NCBI GenBank assembly: GCA_027563935.2
Contig: CM050454.1
Coordinates: forward strand, 2,588,501 to 2,652,500
Origin: Costus lasius
Taxonomy: Eukaryota > Streptophyta > Magnoliopsida > Zingiberales > Costaceae
Reading direction: 5' to 3'
Length of the DNA: 64,000 bases
Shown here: positions 11,396 through 23,300 of the stretch, piece by piece
Layout: every line of letters begins with the position of its first letter
Position numbering within the stretch: the first letter of the stretch is position 1
Made by a program: the position numbers and the translations under genes
Notes under the pieces: model-generated
The model's database searches: none
What the model was told of the DNA's origin: nothing
What the model saw: the letters and a program-made list of their open reading frames with translations, nothing else

Positions 11396-14300
11396 GTAAC
11401 TTATTATACTGTTCTGTTAGTAGTGCGTTTTAGACATGATCTCACGTATGTAATGTCTGTTTTTGGATGTTATCTTTTACTATCCAATGAAATACTCTCG
11501 TTTGCCATCATGTACTAGTGCTTGATGGTTTAGGAATTAACTTAATCAATCTATGTAAATAATATTCATCATGTGTCAGATTGGCACCATGTCATAATGA
11601 CTCACAATATGGTTGAGACTAGAGATGGCCATGGGCCGTGCCCGGGCCTGCCTCGGCCCGACTCCTGGCGGGCCGTGCCTGGCACGGCCCGATTGTAACC
11701 GTGCCGTGCCGGGCACTACACTACACAAAAATACTTGGGCTCGGCACGGCCCGCGGCACGTTTAGGCGTGCCGGCCCAGGCACGGTTCAATTTCTGGCCG
11801 GGCCCGGATCCGGCACGCGGGCTGAAACTGACCCACGGGCTATGGCCGGCCCAACGGGCCGTGGCCCGAATGTGGCCCACGGGCCGAATTTGGCATATGG
11901 GCCGACTTTGGCCTGCTTCATTAAAATAAATAAAATATTAATAAAATATTAATAAAATAAGAAATTGAGAATTATGTATTTTGCATAATTTTTTTGAAAA
12001 AATATTTAATTAATTATTTTATTTTAAACATATATAATTTTAAATTTAATATATTTTATTAAATTAATATTAATTTATTTATTAACAATACTAACAACAC
12101 AGGACTAAAGTTAAAACCAACTTGATTAAATTTCATATTCATAAATTATACATTTAAGCTTAAATCAATTGCCGACATAATGAGCATACACAATTGACCC
12201 GTAGCCAACTACGCAAGCAACTACTATGGAAGATATGCGAGCATTGTGTTAAACATACTTGCGCTCCGTGCTCCATCTTCTCTATGCCTATTGCGCACTC
12301 CATGTTTTCAGCTCTACCTCCTTCTTCAATAATAAAAAACTCAAGTGACTCTTGTGCTTGGTTTGTTTCGATATATTGCTCCGGCTCATCGTTGATATTA
12401 TTACTATCCTTCTCACTATCACTTATTTCAAAGTCCTCAACCTCTATCTCAATCTCAACCCCAAAAGGAGAGGGAGAAGCTAAAAATTCTTGTCTTGCAT
12501 GATCAGATAAATGGATAAAGTGTTCTTCAAACCTGAATACATCAATTCGTATAATTTGACTAATACGTTCGATAATACTTAAAATAGTGATTCTCTATTG
12601 ATCAGCATTGAAGAAATTTAAGGTAGATGTAAGGAAGATTGAACGTTGAGAATTTGGCATAATGATAATTATCTTCACTATTTTATTATCTGTCATTTTT
12701 CTCTATGCCTCGTGCTCGTGCTCACCACGTGATAATTATATTATAATAGTAAATTAATTTAATACTTACTTGATCTTCTCCACGTCTAGTCACGTGGTGA
12801 GCACGAGGCATAGAAAAAAATGACTAGTCTAGACCGAGAGAGCATTGAATTCTTGATGTCTAAAAAGAAGCTTAAGTTTGAGTTCAATTAAGAAACTAAT
12901 TGTAAATCAAGACTTAGAAAAGAGATTAAGAGAGTATTAAGGGAGAATGAGAAATTATTCCAAAGATAGTTGGAAACTTGTGTGAAGAAATGAGAGGGTT
13001 GGGGGGTCAATTTATAGGGATGAATTGAGTGTATAATTACATATTTATACCCTATTTTTAATTATTAAAAGGGGCTAAAATGGTAATTTTATACCATAAA
13101 GACAATTATATCCCTAACTTTTAAAATTTTTATAACTATTACGAGGGTATTTAGGTAAAAATGCATGTTCATTCACGTGTCGTGCCGTGCCTGGCCCGGT
13201 CCCGCGTCCGTGCCGTGCCTGGCCTGGCACGCCTGCGGGCCGTGCCCGGCCCGGCCAACGGGCCGCGAACCCTCAGCCCAGCCCGACCTGAGCCGGGCCA
13301 CGGGCCGCCCGCGGTCAACGGCCCGAGCCGTGCCCGGCCCGTGTCGTGCCGGGCCGTGCGGGCCGCGGGCCGGCCCGGCCCGTTGGCCACCTCTAGTTGA
13401 GACCTTGGATCCACCCCTTTAGTCCATCTCACTTGTCCTATTTTATTTGCAAAAATAATATACAAGTTAGTTTAATGTTATATGAACTGTAGTATAAAAG
13501 ATTGGTCCATAGCACTGATATTCGAGGTAAATTGTATCGACACCAGTATAAGGATTGATATTATATATATATTACTTTTATATATGTCATATTTTAATAG
13601 GACTGGTTGACACCATCAGTACCATATGTTGGGGGCAGATTGGTACACCAGGACGGACTACCTTGTTATGAACTATAAAATTAATATGACTAAAATTTGC
13701 TTGATTTATATAGAAGTTGTAAATTAGTAACTTATGATATCTTAAATTGTTAGCTAGGACCCACAAAAAGTTCATCTAAGGAATGGCTGTGATCTCCCTA
13801 ACATCGTGCAAGATTGTTTAAACTTGAGTTGATGTTGTATTTATACGATCCTCACATTTGAAATGGCTCCATAATTCTTATCATCTTCATTATGACTTGC
13901 TCTAGAATAATTAAGGCTATGAAGACACTATATACATATAAACATAAGATGAGTTGTGATTCTTTTGTTTGTGATCGCCATAAAATGCCTTCAATTTAAA
14001 GTGTTGGTTGCTTGGTTGAGATAAAGAACACCTAGCATTATAGTTGATACTAGGTTGATCATAGTCATAATGTTCTCTTGCTCAACCCTTTCCCCATTGA
14101 CTTCCTCTAGGTCCTTTCCTTTAGTAATACAGTCTCAAATTTCTTGCTTTTCTTCTATAATCATTGTGATATGCCTTGGCTGCATGAATGAATTGAGTTT
14201 CACATGCCACAGCTGAAGGCATTGTAGTTCATTGAAATATAAATTTCCCCACTACAATTTAATGTTTTGCACCATGATCATCTTCATCTCCACCATCTTC

Positions 14301-17300
14301 TATTTTGGTACCTCATGTGGGGGTTTCCTCTTTGTCAATTGCTTCTTTTTATTATGGTTGTATTGCTAAGACCAGAAGTTAAGTGGCAGCCTCTACTGTG
14401 TTAAGGAAAAAACAGTGCAGGTTAATATTGTTCCTTCATATATTAATAGTTGCCTTTGTTTTTTCTATTGTTGTTGTTTTTTTACTAGGTTCAAGTGATT
14501 GATTATATAAAGTGAAAGAGTGTACAACATATGTATGTCACTACTACCAACTACTCAATAACCCAATTCAATCACATAGATCAAACCCCTAGAGCCAATA
14601 AACAAAAACTATTTCATCAACTTTAAAAGAAATGATTTTCTTTTTATTAGCAAACACTCTCATAATGTTCATCTTAGGCTATACATCTGCTCATTTAGGT
14701 GGGAAAAAGAGGATAATAGGGGAGATGAGCTAGTCTCATGTCACTCTATCTGCTAATAGTTGTCTTTTTTATTGTGGCTGTATTATTTGGACCATTGTTT
14801 TTTTCAGTGTAGCAAGAGATTATATATTCATGGTAACTCTAGAGCCCAACTCGACCATGATCACGTAGACTAAACCTTTTAGTCAATAAACAAAATATGT
14901 TTCCATCAACTCAAACTAAAAGGATTTTCTTTATTTAGCAAATATTCTAATGATATTGATTTTGCGCTTTGTATCTACTCAAATTAGGTGGAAAAAAGAG
15001 TCTGGTGGTAGGGATGACAATGGGGCGGATGGTCGGGGTCGGGTTTTGCCATCCCTGACCTAACCCCGACTTCCCCAAACCCATCCCCGACCTCGATCCC
15101 GAAGCCGACGCCCAACCTCACAACCGACCCCGACCGACTAAAAAATAAGTATATATTATAAATAATATTTTAAAATTAATTTTCATTGTATATTCATAAT
15201 ATATAAATAAAAAATATTTTACACAAATTACACAATTATTTTTACATAAATAATAATAAAAATAAAAATATTTTCATTGTATATTTATAATTTAAAAGGG
15301 GTAAATTTATTATTTTAATTTTCGGGGCAGGTACCTGAATTTCCATACCCGACCCCGACCCGAGATCCAGTCAACTCGGGTTTTCCCCGTTGACTTCGGG
15401 TCGGGTTGGGGATGGGCTTTCTTGCCATCCCTATCTCGTAGGAGGATGAGTTGGCCTTTTATCACTTTATTCCTAACTGTGTAATTATGGTATTGCGGCA
15501 ATAAAGATTTGCTGTTTTAGAATGCCTTTAACGTAGAAGCAATTGTCTTGCTTGACCTCCTCAACCACTTGTACTTCTTTCTACTCAGGTCAAGTGGGGT
15601 TGGATCTAGTTGCAATTTTGTTACTGCTACCACTGTTACTGTTATTGCTCGCCTCAATGTTGGGCCTTTCAGTATACCACATCAATGTGGTTCACCATTT
15701 TTCTTTGAAGGTGTATTTCAGCCCTTGAAGTATGAAGAGCCTCCTCTATTTGATGCCCTTTGGATACACATTTTCATGTTCCTCATATTCATCATAGATG
15801 GTGGGCTTATTAGTCAAAGTCTTTGTGATCCTTGGTTACGCAACATTTCCTTATTTTATAACATCGAGTTCCTTGTTGAAAACCTATCAGATTTCTTGCA
15901 GGATTTTAGTGCATTTGGAAATGTTAGGGTAACTAACTGCCTAAGAGGTATAATTTAAAGTGTGTAACATTGCAACTTGAGATCAAGATTATGTGGTTTA
16001 ATAGCTACAGAATCATGTGATGTAAGAGATATTATAGTGTGTTAAAGATAATTTGTGTGACATATACTTTAAGAATTTTGAGTGTGCTCAACAGCCTGAG
16101 TGAAAGGAGCTCTTATTGGTTGAAATAATAAGAAAAAAAAACCCAAATAGTTAGCATGATAACAAGTGACCATTTGGATAAGAAGATCCGAATCCTCTGG
16201 AATCCAGCTGTTGGAGGTATACCTTTGGTATGTTCTAGTTTAGTAGGCATAACCAACATGATATAATACATTATATCTTGGACGCAGACCGGTATGCCTG
16301 GTTTACATGCATGGCCCATGAAAGGAGTAAACCATGCCTTGATTTGGGCATTTTGGGAATTTTATATTGATTTTTAAAACACTACTTTGATTATTATTAT
16401 ATTAAATTTTAGTGACTAATTTGTTAGTAACAACTAACACCAATATATAATAAGTGTAACTTGCGTGCAGACCAGTTTGCCTGATTTACATTCATGGTCT
16501 GAGATAGGGGTAGACCATACTTCGATTTAGGCGCACAGGGCATTACATATCAGTTCTTAAAACACTGCATATATTGTTCTTATGTTATATACACTGATTT
16601 GTTAATGCGGTGTTAGCCACATCCCCTATGTGAGCTCTTGGTGAATGATCCACTGTTGGTTGTAGGTGCCAAAATTGTATTAAATTTTTCTATATATTTG
16701 TCATTGCAAGTTATTATATATTGACTTGATTGTAACAATAACAATTTAAGGTACCTGAGTTCAATAATGCATTTTTCTTCATTATTCCGATGAGAATTTC
16801 TTTCATTCTCGGTAATTTTGATATTGCCTTTTTTTCTTTAAGACCTCAATTATTTTGTCAAAATCTGTAGTCTTGTCTTTGAATTTACTGCATCACAAAG
16901 TAATATCCAATCATAAAATCTACTAGGGTTATTGATTAGTTTATTATTTACCTTAGTTCTCTCTTGATTTTTACAGGATTCAGGAGGAAAGGAAAAGACT
17001 AATTTCTTTAGGTAAGCTACAGCATCTACTCTACCACTGTTATTTAAAGCGCTAGGTGTTTAAGGTGCCAAGGTCCTTCAGCACCTGAGGAGCAACATTT
17101 ACCCGATTATAGTAAGGTGCTTGATTCCAAATATAATATATAGTACACTTTCCGTAATCATGCAACTCCTTAGACTAATCAGTACTTCTGTACTAAAGTA
17201 ACTAATTACAAGTTATCAAATAATTCCACAGCATTCTACTAAATCGAACTTAGCAACAAAAAGTATTGGTTTTAGAATCTGGATCATGACACGTCAAATT

Positions 17301-20300
17301 TGTTTACAATATTATTTTAATCATAATCAATTCATGAAATTAACTAATATAACATTCTCAAAACTCAAAAGAAGAAGACTTCATCAATTCCTTCAGTCAA
17401 CTCTACATTCATCAACTATTGAGGCTTACTGTACTATCACCATCAACTTTATTTCATCAGCACCATTTTATACTGTTCTTCGTTACGTTGTTTCAAATTT
17501 CATCAAAATCAAATACTCTTTTGGTACTCTCGATATTTGTTTTCTTCATTTGTCTCTAACATTTCTAATTGTCTTAAATTCTTTCTCTTACTCTAGAATT
17601 TCTTGCTACCACTCTCCTGCCATATTGTTTAGGAGAGATACTAATTTTGCTTGGCATATTTCCAGTCACCCTTTCTTTTGCTTTATCAATATCACTTTTT
17701 GAAAGTTTTTTTTTGGTTTACAGTCCTACGTTGGCTTGCTTTATAAAATAAAAATATGGACATATTTTACTGCTGAGTCTCTCCCTCCAATCTTCTGTGC
17801 CTAGGCAGTCACCTGAATTGCTTGTTAATAACACTGTAACGGTGTAACTAATATAGATACACATATGTATATGTCATATTCTTTCTTTACTTTTGCTTTT
17901 ATCAAAATCATTATCCGGCTAATATAGCACAAGTCCTTTTCTAATTCTGCATGCTCTTGCTATAAGTCCCTAGGTCATTTATCATTGTCGACACTAGCTC
18001 TTCTTGACATATTCAGCTTATTTCTCTAATCAATCTGTATGCTTTATCAGACGGCAAGTTAATTTTTTCCCTTCATTTCAGTCTAACACATTGCACTTCT
18101 CATTTTTAATGCCTAGCGAGCACGTGAACAACTTCTAGTGACATGATATCTTTATAGATACATGTCTGTATTGGCAATTTAACTTATTTTCTCAACTTTT
18201 TCTTCTGAATATGCTTTTTTTGTTCTGGATATAGGACTGACCATGATGATGAAATAGTTCAAGATGTCAAATACCATTACGAAGAAGCTAGCATATGTGG
18301 ATGTATACTAAAAATTGGGGATTGTGCATATGTAAAGGTGATTTGTCCTTAGTCCGAATGGGGAAAGATATATATTTTTTCATTAATTCAACTTGTTGTT
18401 GCCTTTTTTTTATTTTAACTATGTATGAATATTAGTTTCATTTGTTGTTTGCATTTTGCCTTTTTTGGAAAATGTTTTATTAATGTTAACTTATTGGAGA
18501 ATTGTGAATTTTGGCAATCCTGGACCTTGTGGCTGTTGGGAATCATAATATACTGTACCCCCCGATATTGATTTGATGTGTTGGTAGGAGAAATAGAAGT
18601 ATGAGAAGAAAAGAGGAGATTGTAGAGGGATAGTGGAGGAGCCAATTTAGCGAAAGATACATTACATTGATAATGAAAAATTATCTAATAGTACATCTCT
18701 TAATAGTGCTAAAGCAACTTGGAATTTACAATCCGAATGAATAGCTATCTAAAGTACAACTGATCTCTTTATTGTGATAAAACTAATTAGAAAAGATACA
18801 GAACACTAAATGCAACATGAGTTGCCTAAATAGTTTGTTAGGTTTGCCATTATACTTTGGAATTGTCATAAAGACCCTTGGAATCCAATATAATATTTAA
18901 AATTTGTTGCCTAAATAGAAAAGATATAGAACACTAAATGCAACATGAGTTGCCTAAATAGTTTGTTAGGTTTGCCATTATACTTTGGAATTGTCATAAA
19001 GACCCTTGGAATCCAATATAATATTTAAAATTTTGATAACAAACCTTGATGTATCCAATTGTCTTTTATTTATGTCTCATTTGTCGAGCTCAAAATAAAT
19101 TGTTTAAAGTTCTTCACAAATTTCAACAAATCTTAATCATTCTATCTAGTTAATTTTGGCTCTCGAGATGTGTTGGTGTAGAAGAATTGGTGCACTGTTG
19201 TGTATGTAGGTGGACAATAATATAAGCCAATAGTGTGCGTACTTGTGGATAATGGGGTTTTTTGCTTTCCCTAGAGCTAAGCTTATAACAATGTGAGCCA
19301 ATGTGTAGGTAAGACAGACATCTTTGTAGTTTCCTTGAACCTGAGAAAGTTTTTGAGCTACTTTGCAATTGCTTCTTATGGATTCAAAATCCTCTATATC
19401 TTGTTGATCTCACTCGTATTTCACTTAGTATTACAGGTTTACAAGCAAACTCGTTCATCTAGGACATCTGAAATGTTAAAACATAAGTATAAAAAAAATT
19501 AATTTGTTAGATTTTATGGTTTATTACAGTGTTATTAAGTACTATTATATATTTAGATTCTCATTAGATAGTCGCTTTATCAGGTTCATATCCATTGAGA
19601 CTTCTATATACTTGTACTTTCTATCATCTATTGAATTAGGATCTTCATTTTCCTTTTACCATGGTAGTGAAGCTAGGTTTTTTTGTCCTCTGCATCATCA
19701 CTGCCCACCTTTCCATCAAGGAAAGCTGCTGCTTTTACCACCTCCCTTTCTTTCACTCTTCTCTTACCGATTTCCGCTGCCACTATTGCTTTCCACCTGT
19801 GCCCCTTCTCTTATTAGTCTATAGCTGATGACAACAATAAGCTTTCCTAAGGATGAGAATATTCAAGGAATATACAATGTATCAAATGATGACTAAGTTT
19901 ATCATGATTTGGTCCAAGAAATTGGTTAAAACAAAAACCTAAAAGTATTTGATTTGACTGATAGATTCTGATACATACTTGGCATATTGGTGTAAACATA
20001 TATATGCATGCATATGTGCTCTTATTTATTAGTACTAGAGAAAGGAACTTGGTTAATGAGATACGATACCGGCGAACCAGGCGGAGTGGCGGCAGCAGAA
20101 GAGCGACGGTTCGAAGAACGAAGCTTCTAGCGGCGGTGGAAGCTTCAGCACCACTTGCTGCTGCCGCCTGCCGTTCTCTGACTCTCGTTCCGGTGTCGGT
20201 GTCTCGCCAGACCGGTACCAACCGGAGGAACTAGTCGGTACCGAACCGAATCCTCGAGCATGGGAAGCAATAAGAATAGTGATCCAGAGCCTAATGAAAT

Positions 20301-23300
20301 ATCTATTTAAAACTCTTTTGAATGTCACTTCATGTGGTTATTTAAACATACTTCTGATCCTGAAATTAGTCAAACATAAAAACAGAAGCGAATCCTCCAG
20401 TTAGTTTTCTGTTTTAAAGGGAACAGAGTTGGAGTGAGTGGGGGGCCATGGTGAAACTTTGACATATAAGTTCATTTTGTACTAAATTTGCCATAATTAA
20501 TTAATTTGATGACTGTTACATTCTTGTAGGGTCGCAAGGGTAAGCCAAATTTTATTGGCAGGATCTTGGAATTTTTTGAAGCTAAAAGTGGGATCCGCTA
20601 CCTCAGAGTGCAATGGTTCTTCAGAGCTGAAGATACTGTCAGTCTAGATACTTTTTATTTTCAGCTTAGAATATGAATAGTATTTTTGTTATTATTGAAA
20701 GAGTTGAAACATACTTGAAAGAACAATGTACCCAAATAGATGCATAGTTTCTGCATGCTCCTGTATTTATATTTCTACACTATGTTTTGCAGATTTTGAA
20801 AGAGCAGGCAGCCTTCCATGATAAAAAGCGAATTTTCTACTCTGATCTGAAGAATGATAACATACTTGATTGCATTGTTTCCAAAGTCCGGGTTACAGAA
20901 ATTCCTGCCACTGTATAAAACATCTGTCTTCTCTTTTTCTTTTGTTTGAGCAAATTATCTATTTAATATAGTTCAGGATAGACCTAATTTTGAAAACTAG
21001 CCCGTATTGCTTGCTACAAGCGAGATGTATTAGTTTGAGGTTAATTTGGTACTGCTGTAACACAGTGTTGTACATCTAGTATAGTGTCGGTACATACTGG
21101 TTGGAGACATGATTGGTATATACTAGCTCAAGATATGATTGATATACTAGTATGGACCAAGATTCTAAAGTTTAGGACAAACTATTCAATTTGGAATTTA
21201 TGTATCTTCTTCCCCACTTTAATCTTATCTACAATTTCACCTATTTGCTTCTTACCATTATTTCATATGTTGCAGGAGTGCTCTGAACATAGCTCAATTC
21301 CTTCATGTTATTATTATTATGACATGAAATATGCGATCGAGTATTCTTCATTCCATAATATGCAGAACCGTAAGTTGTTAAACTATTTAAATTGCTTTTT
21401 TTTACACAGTAAAAGTACTTGTGTTGTTAGATTGTTTGCTACCGTATACTAACTTGCTATATGTGAGAAATTCTCCAAGATGTTAAGGATGTTAATCTAG
21501 CTCAAGGAATAAAAAACTATGATACTTCGGTTTAGTCCCACATGGAAAGTGATAAAAATGATAACATAGTATATAAGGCTTAGTGGCCTTACTATCATCA
21601 ACTTGGGCTTAAACATTTTAATAAATTAGGCTATGTTGGCTATTGAGGATGGTGGAGACGCCATTGACCTCACATACTACTGACTGACTGAGGAATGAAT
21701 GAGATTGTTATACAAGAAGTGGTAGAAATGATATTATAGTATATAAGGTTTAAAGAGCTTACTACCATCAACTTGGGCTTAAGTACTTTAATAAATTAGG
21801 CCACATTGTCATTTTGGCTCATCAAGTTAATGGATAGTTTGCTTATTAAGCGAGTTGTAGCAAATGATTATGATTCCTTGGTTTAGTTCCATTTGGGAGG
21901 TGGTTGAAATGATCTCAGTGAGCTTACTACCATCACTTAGGCTTTAAGTATTTTAATAAATTGAGTGGCTAAGCAAGTCAATAGATAGTTTGCTCATTAA
22001 GCTGGTATAACAAAAATAGTCTATACCGTTTGGGCACTTGGTACCATTTATATTTAAACACACTCATATAATAATAATAATAATAATACTTATTATTATT
22101 TTTATTAATACTAGCTAGTACCATTGTACCAATGGTACTGTGTCTAACCATATATTGATATATCGATATAGACCAATATCTTGAATCTTGATCTAGATAT
22201 CTTGTTATAGAAATCATGATAACTTAAAATTAAATATTCAAATATGTTACTGACTGACCAATATAGTTGTATATTAAATATGTAAAGATCAAAATTCCCA
22301 TCAAATGCAAAAAAAGAAGATGAAACAACTTCAATTGCTCTAAGTCCAAAATAGAAGGAAAAACAAGGAGAAAGGAATAAGTGGAACGAAAGAAAAAAGG
22401 AAAGGAAAATGAATCATGTGCAATGCACATGATCATCTCAATGGCATGCGGAGCACCATCTAGCAAGGAGCAGAGGGGGCCGGTGAGTGGGAGCCAAAAA
22501 AGGGGAGGTCATTGCCGGAGAAGAGGAGGGCGACCGACGCTAGAGAGAGGGAGAAGCAGACAAACGGAAACGGTGGGCGGCGAGTGACGAGTGTAGTGGG
22601 CAGGAGCCGGTGATAGGTGAGCAACGGAGCAACGTTTGTTTTCTTTCCCAGTCTTCCCTCCAAGGAAAAATACTTAAATCTTGTAGAATAGGCAATTTGG
22701 TATTTCATCATTTAGCTAAGTCCAGTTCACTATCAATATCGATTATGGTGATGTATGTGTAATTATTGAAAACAACTATTTGAGAATGTTGTATTTCAGA
22801 TGGCACCTAATCAAAATTTTGATTGTTTGAGAAAGATTCAGGTATTCTGGCTGAATTGGGATATTAGGCATAACTAAGATGTAAGGGAGTTGACAAATGT
22901 TCAATTAGTTGTTGATAACATGGTCTTGGGTTGTGATACCTGATTTTGTCCACGTGGTAAATGAGAGGATAAATATAATGACATATAGGGTACAAGGAGC
23001 TTATTATTATTTAGGTTTAAGTATATTTAACTGGTCCTCATTGTTTCAAGCCTATTAAGCTAATGAATTAATCCTTGGCAAAAAAAAAAAAAAAAACCTT
23101 GGCAAAAAGTTAATGAATTAATTTTCTCATATTTAAGTTGTAACATATTAGTTCCTCAAGATTTTAAGTGGATCAGAAAAATGGGGAGGTACAACCATCC
23201 ATTATAAGAACAACGAGGGAGCAGCAACGTGATAGCAAGGTGCTCATGAGCTTGACGCAATGGCAACTTCTTATCTCCACTTGATCCTCCTGAGTCCTGA

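Larger units (their letters stand above)
11620..13395. mobile_element. Non-autonomous hAT element, 1776 bp, carrying a captured RING-H2 gene
   Basis: The 8-bp TSD GTTGAGAC is perfect (11612-11619 and 13396-13403). The ends are TAGAGATGGCCATGGGCC on the left and, read inward on the minus strand, TAGAGGTGGCCAACGGGCC on the right: classic plant hAT termini. Both subterminal regions (about 11635-11920 and 13170-13395) are packed with GGCCCG/CGGGCC and GCACGG motifs, probable transposase-binding sites. The interior is AT-rich and contains a RING-H2 pseudogene on the minus strand and a local inverted repeat. No hAT transposase remains, so mobilisation would need one in trans. Confidence 0.9.
11396..16976 (+). 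other. CMT2-like intron 1, 5.6 kb
   Basis: The intron contains two hAT elements (11620-13395 and 15009-15433), described separately. The remainder is AT-rich with no recognised gene. An open stretch at 15548-15958 was considered and rejected. Confidence 0.7.

Noticed and set aside
11638..11952. Overlapping GC-rich frames at both ends of the hAT element (also 13161-13465).
   Set aside because: They are by-products of GGCCCG-type subterminal repeats.
15548..15958. 136-codon open frame in intron 1 with hydrophobic stretches; a possible exon between CTACTCAG and TTGAAG|GTGTAT (15589-15709).
   Set aside because: Two frames are open over the same DNA, no domain is recognisable, and inserting it would not match the chromomethylase family. 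Kept as a curiosity only.
17286..17702. 138-codon open frame in intron 2.
   Set aside because: AT-rich chance frame inside a probable repeat; no domain.
20040..20260. GC-rich island that could be an alternative promoter or exon in intron 3.
   Set aside because: It carries ACCGGTACC/GGTACCGA motifs of a dispersed repeat family seen at several other sites; no splice-compatible frame matching the gene.
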